A DNA stretch of 47,060 bases from Bacteroidales bacterium. Lineage in GTDB: Bacteria; Bacteroidota; Bacteroidia; Bacteroidales; UBA3663. This document shows, piece after piece, positions 16,972-25,236 of this stretch. Numbering within the stretch: position 1 is the stretch's first letter; each line of letters begins with the position of its first letter. The stretch covers positions 1 through 47,060 of the forward strand of contig JAFYZW010000089.1 in the NCBI GenBank assembly GCA_017548545.1, given 5' to 3'. Below the pieces are notes generated by a model that worked only from the letters and a program-made list of their open reading frames with translations, did no database searches and had not been told where the DNA came from. Both the position numbers and the translations under genes were made by a program.

Positions 16972-18768
16972 TTAATATACTACTGCATCGAACGAACGAG
17001 CCTGAATCCTATCGGCATTTTTCAGATGCTCGATGAACTTCAGTGCCTCGCGATCGGCAGGAGTACTTCCGATGATGTGGTCAACGATACGGAGTGTCAA
17101 ATCCTGCTTGGTGTCGTCGAACATCTCGAGCAAAGTCTCATACGAAGACTTAGCCTCGGGATATACCGCACGATAGTACTTGCCATCGGTAACTCCTGCG
17201 AGCTCAGCAGCCTTTGCCAATGCAGTGTTGAGGTCGCCGAGTTCATCGACAAGACCGATATTCACGGCATCGGAACCAGTCCATACACGACCACCTGCGA
17301 TGGCCTTGATGCTGTCCTGTTCCATGCCACGGCCCTCGGCACAACGCTTGGTGAAAAGCTCGTAGAAGGCATCGATCCCATGCTGGATCTTAGCAGCCTC
17401 AGCTTCCGTAGCCTTACGCATAGTGGTAAGGGTCCCAAAATCGTGCGTCTTAACCTCCTCAAAGTTAACACCCAGTTTGCCTGTGGCCAAACCGCCAAAG
17501 TTGGGAATCACGCCGAACACGCCGATCGAGCCTGTCAAAGTGTTAGGCTCGGCAACAATATAATCGGCCATGCAGCTGATGTAATAGCCACCACTGGCAG
17601 CATAGTCGCCCATCGAAACCACCAGGGGCTTGCCGGCTTCCTTCAGGTCCATGAGGGCCTTCCAGATCTGCTCACTGGCAAAGCCACTACCGCCGGGACT
17701 ATTCACGCGAAGAACGCAAGCCTTGACCTTCTTGTCCTCGGCAATCTTGCGAATATTCTTGATAAGGGACTCGTAGTAGATATCATCTCCACTACCCTTA
17801 GCCTCGCTCGCAATTTCTCCAGAGGCATAGAGCACAGCTATCTTTTCGCCCTTCTCTGGGAAAAGCTTGTCATAGTTATTGACCATCTGGCTGGCGGTGA
17901 TGGCATGTTTCTTGAGTTCGTCTTTACCCATCTTCGCAAGCAGGATCTTCTCGACGTTACTCTTGTAGAGCATACCGTCCACCAATCCGGTCTCGATCAA
18001 TTCGTCGGGTTGCATATAGCTTACTGCCTGGTTGGCCAAAGCCTCCAATGTCTCGACAGAAAGATTGCGCGAAGCGGCGATGTCCTTCACATCCTGATCC
18101 CAAATGTTACGCAGATAGGTTTCAACCTGCAAGCGGTTGGCGTCGCTGATATGCTCCACCATATAAGGCTCCACAGCGCTCTTGAACTGGCCGACACGGA
18201 ACACTTGCATCTCGATGTTCAACTTATCGAGCATAGCCTTCGGATAAATCTGCACACTCGACATGCCGTCGAAGGTGATTGCACCGATGGTATTGACAAA
18301 CACCGAGTCGGCGGCTGAAGCCAAATAATATTGGCCAAAGCCATAGTTATCGTTGTAAGCAATGATCCACTTGCCGCTGGCACGGAAATCAACGAGAGCA
18401 TCGCGCAGTGCTTCATAACTGGCGGGAGCTGCCGACATGTCGTCAGTATTGAGATAGATGCCGGCGATGTTGGGATCGGCCTTGGCACAAGCGATGGCAT
18501 TCAGATAGCCACGCAGACTGAGTTCCTGCGACTTCGTGATTCCCCCAAGCATGTCGAAAGCGAAAGGCATCGACGACGGAATCTCAGTCACGGGACCGTT
18601 GATCTTAAGCAGCATCACATCGCCTTCCTTCGTACTAGCAGTTTTGTCGGAAGATGACGACGCGGCAATCATGCCAACAAATACGCAAGTGGTGAAAAGA
18701 CAACTGATGATGCTCACAAGGAGTGTGCCGACAATGACGGCCAACACTGTTTTCCAAAAACTGTTCAT
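16972..18768 (-). CDS. sppA: Signal peptide peptidase SppA, 67K type
   Basis: Membrane-anchored serine protease that degrades signal peptides left after secretion. The 598-residue length is that of the tandem-domain (E. coli-like) form. One N-terminal membrane helix (about 7-33) is followed by the first ClpP-like domain with GKWIIAYNDNYGFGQYYLASAAD, whose Lys corresponds to the general base. The second domain has VNSPGGSGFASE and the nucleophile Ser in GDYAASGGYYISC, then TLTGSIGVFG. It lies 27 bases downstream of folK and one base upstream of lpxK. Confidence 0.95.
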   Translation of the reverse strand: MNSFWKTVLAVIVGTLLVSIISCLFTTCVFVGMIAASSSSDKTASTKEGDVMLLKINGPVTEIPSSMPFAFDMLGGITKSQELSLRGYLNAIACAKADPNIAGIYLNTDDMSAAPASYEALRDALVDFRASGKWIIAYNDNYGFGQYYLASAADSVFVNTIGAITFDGMSSVQIYPKAMLDKLNIEMQVFRVGQFKSAVEPYMVEHISDANRLQVETYLRNIWDQDVKDIAASRNLSVETLEALANQAVSYMQPDELIETGLVDGMLYKSNVEKILLAKMGKDELKKHAITASQMVNNYDKLFPEKGEKIAVLYASGEIASEAKGSGDDIYYESLIKNIRKIAEDKKVKACVLRVNSPGGSGFASEQIWKALMDLKEAGKPLVVSMGDYAASGGYYISCMADYIVAEPNTLTGSIGVFGVIPNFGGLATGKLGVNFEEVKTHDFGTLTTMRKATEAEAAKIQHGIDAFYELFTKRCAEGRGMEQDSIKAIAGGRVWTGSDAVNIGLVDELGDLNTALAKAAELAGVTDGKYYRAVYPEAKSSYETLLEMFDDTKQDLTLRIVDHIIGSTPADREALKFIEHLKNADRIQARSFDAVVY

Positions 18769-18795
18769 AAGAATTTTTGCGTTATAAATTGATTT

Positions 18796-19251
18796 TTATT
18801 GTTCGTTTATCTCGATATCGTTTGTCTGCCGCATAAATGTCTGACATTCCTCAAGGGGAAGTCTTACAAAATCGCGATCGGCAATATGAGGATGCGGGAG
18901 AGTGAGACGTTCCGTTTCGATACACACATCGTCATATAAGAGCAGGTCCAAATCGATGATACGATCGGAATAACCCTCTCCTCGACGGCGCTTTCGCGTA
19001 CGTCCCATCCGTCGTTCAATCTGCTGTGTCAGGTCAAGCAATGCCAAAGGGTCAAGTGTAGTGCAAATCACTGTCACCGCATTGGTGAAGCGATGATCAC
19101 TTTCGAATCCCCAAGGCTCACTTTGAATATAGGCCGAAGTGTAGAGCACTTCTCCCGCCTCCTTTTGCAGCAAGGAGACAGCTTTATCCAGATTCTTGGG
19201 ACCGTCTCCCAGATTGCTGCCTAAGCCAATATATACAATATGCTGGTCCAT
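18796..19251 (-). CDS. folK: 2-amino-4-hydroxy-6-hydroxymethyldihydropteridine diphosphokinase
   Basis: Transfers diphosphate from ATP to the pterin alcohol in folate synthesis. Small 151-residue enzyme with YIGLGSNLGD at the N-terminus, the SEPWGF substrate loop, and the C-terminal signature YSDRIIDLDLLLYDD with the two metal-binding aspartates, then LPHPHIADRDFVRLPLEE. Its ATG overlaps the queA stop codon by one base (TAATG), indicating translational coupling. The other folate genes are not in the window. Confidence 0.96.
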   Translation of the reverse strand: MDQHIVYIGLGSNLGDGPKNLDKAVSLLQKEAGEVLYTSAYIQSEPWGFESDHRFTNAVTVICTTLDPLALLDLTQQIERRMGRTRKRRRGEGYSDRIIDLDLLLYDDVCIETERLTLPHPHIADRDFVRLPLEECQTFMRQTNDIEINEQ

Positions 19252-20339
19252 TAATCGGGCATAATCAACATGGCGTCGCCGTAAGGGCCGAACATGTAAC
19301 CTTCCTTAATTGCAAGCTTGTAAGCTTCCATTACGAAGTCATATCCACCAAATGCCGAAGAAAGCATCAGCAATGTGCTGTAGGGCTCATAGAAGTTTGC
19401 CACCATGCAATCAGCGATGGAGAATTCATAGGGCGGAAAAATGAACTTGTTGGTCCATCCCTCGAAAGGCTTGAGGTGTCCCGTTGTCGACACACTCGAT
19501 TCGATGGCACGCATTACCGAAGTATCAACAGCGCATACGTGATGACCGGCATCCTTGGTTGCATTGACACGAGCAGCAACCTCTTCACCGATGATAATCT
19601 GCTCCGAGTCCATCTTATGTTTGGTCAGGTCCTCAACATCGATGTCGCGAAAATTACCCTGATTGCTGTGCACTGTGATAAAATCATAATTGACATCCTT
19701 GATCTCCATGCGCTTAAGCAACTCGCGGCTAAAATGCAAAGCTGCCTGTGGTGCCACTACGCCACCTTCATTCCGGGCAAAGATTGTCTGATATCGTTCA
19801 CGGTCAGTAAAGGGATGCTCATCATCCTCAGGGGTATCAATGACGTCACGACGCTGCTTGAGCGATGGAGGTATCGGCGTCTCGCCATATCCATAGAGCA
19901 CCTCGATGAATTCGTCATGCGAACCATCGAAAAGGAAGCGTAATGTACGTCCACGCGAGGTGGTATTATCAATCACCTCGGCAACCAGACTCTCGTCATC
20001 GCCGAAATATAGCTTGTTACCGATGCGGATCTTGCGTGCAGGATCGACAAGCACATCCCAGAAGCGGATATCCGGATTGAGTTCTCGTAGAAGGAATACT
20101 TCGATACGGGCACCCGTCTTCTCCTTGTTGCCATAGAGACGGGCGGGGAAAATCTTGGTGTCGTTGAACAACACGAGGTCCTTGTCATCAAAATAATCGA
20201 TGAAATTCTTGAATACCTTGTGCTCGATGCCACGACTCTTCTTGTGGAGCACCATCATTCGACATTCGTCGCGACGCTCGCTAGGCTTCAGCGCAAAGCG
20301 CTCTTCAGGAAGTTTAAATTTGAACTGGCTTAATTTCAC
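19251..20339 (-). CDS. queA: S-adenosylmethionine:tRNA ribosyltransferase-isomerase
   Basis: Transfers and isomerises the ribosyl part of SAM onto 7-aminomethyl-7-deazaguanine in tRNA, the penultimate step of queuosine formation. Family blocks are visible throughout: [50 protein letters not shown], and the C-terminal [10 protein letters not shown]. The length of 362 residues is normal. It begins 18 bases after truB and its stop overlaps the folK start, placing tRNA modification and folate genes on one mRNA. Confidence 0.96.
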   Translation of the reverse strand: MKLSQFKFKLPEERFALKPSERRDECRMMVLHKKSRGIEHKVFKNFIDYFDDKDLVLFNDTKIFPARLYGNKEKTGARIEVFLLRELNPDIRFWDVLVDPARKIRIGNKLYFGDDESLVAEVIDNTTSRGRTLRFLFDGSHDEFIEVLYGYGETPIPPSLKQRRDVIDTPEDDEHPFTDRERYQTIFARNEGGVVAPQAALHFSRELLKRMEIKDVNYDFITVHSNQGNFRDIDVEDLTKHKMDSEQIIIGEEVAARVNATKDAGHHVCAVDTSVMRAIESSVSTTGHLKPFEGWTNKFIFPPYEFSIADCMVANFYEPYSTLLMLSSAFGGYDFVMEAYKLAIKEGYMFGPYGDAMLIMPD

Positions 20340-20357
20340 GGTTGTATATGTTTTAAT

Positions 20358-21212
20358 TTATTTAGTCGGTTGTTCCACGATCGGAACTGTATTACACCAC
20401 TGCTCGATATTCTCGATCGGCAGGCAGTCTTCCAGACGGATATCTCCTACGCGAGTGCGTCGTAACCCTATCAAATAGGCTCCGCTGCCGAGCACTTGTC
20501 CGATATCTCGGGCTAAGGCTCTGATATAAGTACCTTTCGAGCAGACGACACGGATTTGCAGATAAGAAAAATGTGCGATATCGATGTCAGTCGCTTCAGC
20601 AATCTCGTAAGCCTCCTTGTCTCGCCCATAGTCTTTGATATGTATGTCGTCGTGTGCCATCTTGGCCACGTCATCAGCATGAGGTGAGAAGAGACCCTGC
20701 TCCGGCAAGTGCAAGTCGAGGAGTTCCAACTCATCGATGACCAACTCCTTGGCCTTGAGTTCCACATTCTCTCCCTGTCGAATGTAGTCGAAAGCACGGC
20801 GGCCCTCCACCTTGCATGCAGAATAGACAGGAGGAACCTGCCAGATGGATCCACGGAACTGGTTCAATGCCTCATGAACGGCAGCTTCGGTGATGTGGCT
20901 GGTGGGATAAGTGGCATCAATGGGATGTTCGGCATCGAACGATGGTGTGGTGCATCCCAGTCGTAGCGTAGCGACATATTCCTTGGTGCCGCCTTGCAGC
21001 TGGTCAATCAGTTTGGTGCATTTGCCAGTGCATAGTATCATCACACCACTGGCCAACGGATCAAGCGTCCCTGCATGTCCCACCTTCAAGCGCTTAAGAC
21101 CCAATCGACGGCTCAAATTGTTGCGCACCACCTTCACCAGATTGAAAGACGTCCAGGTCAGGGGCTTGTCGAAAGCCAGCACTTCTCCCTCGATGAAATT
21201 ATAGGTTTTCAT
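20358..21212 (-). CDS. truB: tRNA pseudouridine(55) synthase
   Basis: Makes pseudouridine at position 55 in the T-loop of tRNAs. The catalytic Asp51 is in VGHAGTLDPLASGVMI; DKPLTWTSF near residue 15, TKEYVATLRLG, and PVYSACKVEGRRAFDYIRQG follow in the right order, and KGTYIRALARDIG ends the catalytic fold. At 284 residues it lacks the long C-terminal PUA domain of E. coli TruB, as is normal here. The leader (21213-21278) is built of 9-nt TCTAGATT-type repeats, and the gene lies between uppP and queA. Confidence 0.96.
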   Translation of the reverse strand: MKTYNFIEGEVLAFDKPLTWTSFNLVKVVRNNLSRRLGLKRLKVGHAGTLDPLASGVMILCTGKCTKLIDQLQGGTKEYVATLRLGCTTPSFDAEHPIDATYPTSHITEAAVHEALNQFRGSIWQVPPVYSACKVEGRRAFDYIRQGENVELKAKELVIDELELLDLHLPEQGLFSPHADDVAKMAHDDIHIKDYGRDKEAYEIAEATDIDIAHFSYLQIRVVCSKGTYIRALARDIGQVLGSGAYLIGLRRTRVGDIRLEDCLPIENIEQWCNTVPIVEQPTK

Positions 21213-21278
21213 TCTTCAAGAGAATCTAGATAATCTAGGAAATCTAGAAATTCCAGAGCTTCTAGAGCATCTAGAAAT
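21213..21278 (-). repeat. 9-nt tandem repeats rich in CTAG in the truB leader
   Basis: On the sense strand seven units read TTCTAGATG, CTCTAGAAG, CTCTGGAAT, TTCTAGATT, TCCTAGATT, ATCTAGATT, CTCTTGAAG. They fill the whole spacer between the uppP stop and the truB start. CTAG, usually scarce in bacterial DNA, occurs five times in 66 bases. The period is the same as the CTCAAACCC family but the unit is different. Confidence 0.85.
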
Positions 21279-22115
21279 TTAGAGGAAAACCAAGGTAAGC
21301 ACACCCGCCAACGCACAGTAAAGAGCGAAGTAGATGAGCTTGCACTTCTTGACCAACGTAATCATCCACTTGCAGGCAAAGCAACCACTAATAAAGGCAG
21401 CCACAAAACCAACAGCAAGTGGCACGAGTCCAATTGGCTCGCTCATATTGTGAGAGGCAAGGTATTCGGCCGAAGGTGCAACAATATGTTTGAAATCGAG
21501 CAATGCCTCGCCAAGGATAGGCGGGATGACCATGAGAAAGGAGAACTGGGCAAGCGACGACTTGCTGTTGCCCAACAGCAAACCTGTAGCAATGGTCGAA
21601 CCACTGCGCGACAAGCCCGGCAACACAGCACAAGCCTGCGCAATACCGATAATGAAAGCATGCCAAGGTGAAATGCTCTCCTTCTCCTTGGGTTTGTAGA
21701 AATGTGTCAAAGCAAGCAGAGATGCTGTAATGAGCAGACAGACGCCCACAACCTTCAGTTTGATGCTATCATCAGCGTAAAGCGATTCGATGCTATCCTT
21801 CATGAAGAGTCCGACGATGCCTACAGGAATCATCGAAACAAGGATATTGATCACGTATCGCTGCTCGTTGTTCATCCTCCCATTCCTAAGCGGAGAGAAC
21901 AGGCCGCTAAATATCCAGATTACCTCCTTCCAAAGGATGACTAATGTGGCCAGCACCGTTGCCACATGTACCACGATATCAAATGTCAAACCGCCAGCCT
22001 CAGCCTCGGGGCCAAGCAGTGCCTTTCCAATTTCCAGATGTCCGCTCGACGAAACAGGAAGATATTCCGTGAGCCCCTGGACGATGCCAAGAATAAGCGC
22101 ATGTAACCAATCCAT
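21279..22115 (-). CDS. uppP: Undecaprenyl-diphosphate phosphatase
   Basis: Polytopic membrane phosphatase recycling undecaprenyl diphosphate to the monophosphate carrier used for peptidoglycan and O-antigen; overexpression gives bacitracin resistance. The two family signatures are present: [17 protein letters not shown] (about 15-31) and [18 protein letters not shown] (about 165-182). Length 278 and about eight hydrophobic segments match the BacA family. It begins 20 bases after the DUF3098 gene in the ftsX-headed operon. Confidence 0.96.
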   Translation of the reverse strand: MDWLHALILGIVQGLTEYLPVSSSGHLEIGKALLGPEAEAGGLTFDIVVHVATVLATLVILWKEVIWIFSGLFSPLRNGRMNNEQRYVINILVSMIPVGIVGLFMKDSIESLYADDSIKLKVVGVCLLITASLLALTHFYKPKEKESISPWHAFIIGIAQACAVLPGLSRSGSTIATGLLLGNSKSSLAQFSFLMVIPPILGEALLDFKHIVAPSAEYLASHNMSEPIGLVPLAVGFVAAFISGCFACKWMITLVKKCKLIYFALYCALAGVLTLVFL

Positions 22116-22135
22116 TCTTTCTTATTATTAGATGA

Positions 22136-22369
22136 TTATTCTGCGCTGTCCTTCTTGCTGCGGCCCTTAACACAAATACCTACTATCATCAGCAGGTAGC
22201 CGAAGAAACAGAGATTGGGACCATAAACGACACGGGTGTTGCTGAACACATCAGGGTTGAAGTGATCAGGAGTACTTGCCGAACCGCAAGTCATCACGAA
22301 CCCAATGAGAATCATCAAGGCGGCAAGAGCCATGATGATGAAGTTGATCTTAGTTAAACAAAGACGCAT
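22136..22369 (-). CDS. DUF3098 family small membrane protein
   Basis: 77-residue protein with two transmembrane helices (INFIIMALAALMILIGFVMT and LCFFGYLLMIVGICV) separated by a loop with NPDVFSNTRVVYGPNL, typical of DUF3098. It is found almost always next to ftsX and uppP in Bacteroidota, as here (51 bases after ftsX, 20 before uppP), which hints at a role in envelope or division work. The actual function is unknown. Confidence 0.88.
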   Translation of the reverse strand: MRLCLTKINFIIMALAALMILIGFVMTCGSASTPDHFNPDVFSNTRVVYGPNLCFFGYLLMIVGICVKGRSKKDSAE

Positions 22370-22420
22370 GATATAATTGACAATTAAAAATTTTCTAATA
22401 AATACTCTCTAAGAGACATT

Positions 22421-23290
22421 CTACATCAAGTAAAGTTCATCTACCGTCTTGCCCATATACTTGTCAGCAGCATGCCAGGCAGCCAACGCAGGTATCAAGA
22501 TACCAAGCGCCACAACCGTCCCGACCATAATCAACAAAGGAAGGGGTTGCAAAAGCACTTCAGCAACGACATTAGCCAAGCCCTGGCTGGCCCCACCATA
22601 GACGAGAGCGGCTAAGGCCAGAAGAGCCACCACCGCAGCTATTAAGCCACAGATGATGTGTGTCTTGATAAATGGCCAACGAATAAACCACTTGGTGGCA
22701 CCCACCAGTCGCATCGTGTTGATGAGGAATCGGTCGGCATGAAGTATCAGTCGTACGGTATTGCCAATGAGCGAAACACAGATGATTAGCAGGACAACAG
22801 CAAGCACAGCTAGCACAATGGCAAAACGCTTGAGGTTAGCATTCACCATGTCGAGTAGTGTGTCGTTGTAGTCGATAGCTGCAATGTTGGAGCCTTGCAT
22901 ACGTTTTAGTTCCTTCACAATCATCTCGATGCTGTCGGCCACCGCATAATCAGCCTTCAGTTTGAGCTCAACAGTAGGCGAAAGGGGATTATATCCCAGG
23001 AATTCGGCTGGATTCTCCCCGAGTTCGGTCTGAAGGACCTTCAAGGCGCTATCGGCACTCACATACACGGCATCAGCTGTATATTTTGACCGATTGAGCC
23101 GCTTCACCAGACGCTGACCGTAGTCGGTCGAAGCGACATCACTCACTGTGATGGTCACCGTGAAACGCTCACGCAGTTCCTTGGCTACGCGTGCAGCCAC
23201 CAGTCCTCCCATCGTCATCAGTCCCAACACGAAGAGCACCAGAGCTATGCTGAGGGTGGAAGTAAACTTTGCGCCGAAGAATCGCTTCAT
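22421..23290 (-). CDS. ftsX: Cell division protein FtsX (permease-like)
   Basis: Integral membrane partner of the ATPase FtsE that controls peptidoglycan hydrolases at the septum. The 289-residue protein has an N-terminal helix (STLSIALVLFVLGLMTMGGL), an extracytoplasmic domain of about 120 residues (ERFTVTITVSD... DYNDTLLDMVNAN), and three C-terminal helices with the FtsX sequence RLILHADRFLINTMRLVGATKWFIRWPF. ftsE is not adjacent, which is usual in this phylum. It heads the minus-strand run, with a promoter at 23377. Confidence 0.93.
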   Translation of the reverse strand: MKRFFGAKFTSTLSIALVLFVLGLMTMGGLVAARVAKELRERFTVTITVSDVASTDYGQRLVKRLNRSKYTADAVYVSADSALKVLQTELGENPAEFLGYNPLSPTVELKLKADYAVADSIEMIVKELKRMQGSNIAAIDYNDTLLDMVNANLKRFAIVLAVLAVVLLIICVSLIGNTVRLILHADRFLINTMRLVGATKWFIRWPFIKTHIICGLIAAVVALLALAALVYGGASQGLANVVAEVLLQPLPLLIMVGTVVALGILIPALAAWHAADKYMGKTVDELYLM

Positions 23291-23376
23291 TATACTGACA
23301 GATTACTGATTTCTTGTTTATATATCTACACCATTTGTGGGCAGTTCCGAAGAGCCGAAATTACCCAAAATCGGTG

Positions 23377-23384
23377 CAAATATA
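23377..23384 (-). promoter_or_regulatory. -7 element for the ftsX-headed operon
   Basis: Minus-strand TATATTTG followed by CACC matches the Bacteroidota consensus exactly. It lies 87 bases before the ftsX ATG and is the only clear promoter on this strand from here down to the carboxylesterase gene. Confidence 0.75.
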
Positions 23385-23389
23385 ATACA

Positions 23390-23424
23390 TTTTTGCACGA
23401 AAAGCAACTTTTTTGCATGAAAAA
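23390..23424. promoter_or_regulatory. Two 20-bp-spaced TTTTTGCAYGAAAA repeats between divergent promoters
   Basis: TTTTTGCACGAAAA (23390-23403) and TTTTTGCATGAAAA (23410-23423) are direct repeats starting 20 bp apart, two helical turns. They lie upstream of the ftsX -7 element and upstream of the rhomboid promoter. The arrangement fits a binding site for a dimeric regulator, but it may also be promoter-like T/A-rich sequence. Confidence 0.4.
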
Positions 23425-23469
23425 GAACAAAATACACCAGTTTATGACACGTTTTTGAGAAATAAATAC

Positions 23470-23477
23470 TATTTTTG
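23470..23477 (+). promoter_or_regulatory. -7 element for the rhomboid operon
   Basis: TATTTTTG followed by CACC, 20 bases before the ATG at 23498. The leader is very short. No TTTG at the normal -33 distance. Confidence 0.65.
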
Positions 23478-23497
23478 CACCCTAAAAACTAATCAAT

Positions 23498-24235
23498 ATG
23501 GCTATTTCGGACAATAATTATACCGGTTCACCTTCAACTCCGGTGACACTACATCTCATCATCATCAACGTGGTGATGCTCCTTGCCACAGGCATACTTC
23601 GAAACAAGGGCATCAATCTCACCCAGTTCCTCGGCCTCCACTATTACGATGCGCCGAATTACCACGTCTGGCAATCGTTCACCTACATGTTCATGCACGC
23701 CGACTTCACTCATCTCTTCTGTAACATGTTCTCGCTCTATATGTTCGGAAGACTGCTCGAACAGGTGTGGGGAGCTCAGCGCTTCCTCATCTATTACCTC
23801 GTATGCGGTGTGGGTGCTGCCATCGTCCAGCAGTTGACCTGGCGCTGGGGCATGCACGATGCCATGGCCAGTGCGCTCATGATGGCCAATCCTACTACAC
23901 CTTCCGACCAGATTAGCGCCATGTCCTACGCCGAGTTGCTCAACTATTGCGAAGGATACGTCAACCAATACATCACTGTAGGCGCATCCGGCTCTGTTTT
24001 CGGCATCCTGCTGGCTTTCGGCATGATGTTTCCCAACGCCACCATCTTCCTGCTCTTCCCCCCAATGCCACTCAAAGCCAAATGGCTCGTCATCGGATAT
24101 GGCGTCTTCGAGCTCTTCTGCGGCGTAGCCAACTCTGCTGGCGACAATGTAGCTCACTTCGCCCATCTTGGCGGAATGCTCTTCGGGTTCATCCTCATCA
24201 TGATCTGGCGGCGCGACAAACGTATGACATTCTGA
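23498..24235 (+). CDS. Rhomboid family intramembrane serine protease (first copy)
   Basis: Six-helix membrane protease that cleaves transmembrane segments of substrate proteins. The catalytic dyad is Ser164 in VGASGSVFG and His223 in HFAHLGGMLFGF; the HADFTHLFCNMFSLYMFG segment with the conserved HxxxN (about 67-84) and GAQRFLIYYL support the family. An insertion of about 40 residues between helices (WRWGMHDAMAS... YCEGYVNQY) precedes the active Ser. 245 residues. The second rhomboid gene begins three bases after the stop, so both come from one mRNA. Confidence 0.92.
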   Translation: MAISDNNYTGSPSTPVTLHLIIINVVMLLATGILRNKGINLTQFLGLHYYDAPNYHVWQSFTYMFMHADFTHLFCNMFSLYMFGRLLEQVWGAQRFLIYYLVCGVGAAIVQQLTWRWGMHDAMASALMMANPTTPSDQISAMSYAELLNYCEGYVNQYITVGASGSVFGILLAFGMMFPNATIFLLFPPMPLKAKWLVIGYGVFELFCGVANSAGDNVAHFAHLGGMLFGFILIMIWRRDKRMTF

Positions 24236-24238
24236 TTT

Positions 24239-25159
24239 ATGATCAAGTATAAGACTCTTCCCATCTACGGCAAGCTTATCTACATCACCGTAGTGGTCTT
24301 TCTGCTTACACAGCTTTGGAAACTCGTCGGTGTCCTCTTTGTCTGGAGTGGATACAGTTGGACCCATTGGCTCGCCCTTCCCTCAAACCTAAACGACTTC
24401 TTCGCGCATCCCTGGACCCTGCTCACCTACATGTTCTGTCATGCCGACCTCAGTCAGGACCCGTTCCACATCATTTTCAATATGCTTTGGTTGTGGTGGT
24501 TCGGACAGTTCTTCCTCCAGACCCACAACAGTCGTCAATTGTTGTCGTTCTATCTAACAAGTGGAATCTTTGCAGGGCTCTTCTTCCTCATTTGCTACAA
24601 TGTATTCCCCTACTTCCGACTCGAACGCATGTATTCTTATGTCGTCGGAGCTTCTGGCGCCATCTGCGCCCTCATCGTCGCCGTTGGCATGCGTCAGTCG
24701 CAACAAGTCATTGGACTCAACCTCTTCGTACGTGTATTCTGGGTCAAGATGAAGTGGCTGGCCCTCGCCATACTCGCGCTCACCGTCCTCACTGGCTTCA
24801 ATGGGGGCAATGCCGGCGGTCAAGTCTGCCACATCGGCGGCATCCTCTTCGGTCTATGGTATGGATGGATGGAGCGACGCGGCACCGACATCTGCGCATG
24901 GCCCATGAAACTCATCGATGGCATCGGCCAATGGATCGATGACCTACGCCGCCCGAAAATGAAAGCCACTCGTGGTGGCGGACACAGCCCCATCAACGCC
25001 GAGAAACAACGTGACATGGATTACAACGCCGACCGTCGTAATCAAGAGGAACAAATTGATGCCATCCTCGACAAGATATCGAAACATGGCTATGATGGCC
25101 TGACTGCCGAAGAGAAACAGATGCTCTTCGATGCATCCAAGCGCAAAAAGAAACAATAA
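24239..25159 (+). CDS. Rhomboid family intramembrane serine protease (second copy)
   Basis: 306-residue rhomboid with the dyad Ser139 in VGASGAICA and His198 in CHIGGILFG; FCHADLSQDPFHIIFNMLWLWWFG gives the oxyanion-side His/Asn segment. Unlike its neighbour it has a cytosolic C-terminal tail of about 90 residues, basic and helical, ending ILDKISKHGYDGLTAEEKQMLFDASKRKKKQ, a feature of this Bacteroidota subfamily. The two copies are quite diverged, so they are an old pair rather than a recent duplication. A strong terminator follows. Confidence 0.92.
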   Translation: MIKYKTLPIYGKLIYITVVVFLLTQLWKLVGVLFVWSGYSWTHWLALPSNLNDFFAHPWTLLTYMFCHADLSQDPFHIIFNMLWLWWFGQFFLQTHNSRQLLSFYLTSGIFAGLFFLICYNVFPYFRLERMYSYVVGASGAICALIVAVGMRQSQQVIGLNLFVRVFWVKMKWLALAILALTVLTGFNGGNAGGQVCHIGGILFGLWYGWMERRGTDICAWPMKLIDGIGQWIDDLRRPKMKATRGGGHSPINAEKQRDMDYNADRRNQEEQIDAILDKISKHGYDGLTAEEKQMLFDASKRKKKQ

Positions 25160-25178
25160 ATAATTATGGACATTAAAA

Positions 25179-25218
25179 CGCCCGACCTCTTCTGTTTCAA
25201 AGAGATCGGGCGTTTTTT
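25179..25218 (+). terminator. Terminator after the rhomboid operon
   Basis: Stem CGCCCGA / TCGGGCG, extended by CTCTT / AAGAG after one mismatch, followed by TTTTTT. The A-run on the other side means it could also act on the convergent DASS transporter transcript. Confidence 0.9.
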
Positions 25219-25236
25219 ATACTGGTGATGATTAGA

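Noticed and set aside
17026..18318. 430-codon open frame on the plus strand opposite sppA
   Set aside because: Shadow of sppA, whose catalytic blocks are intact; the translated product is without recognisable domains.
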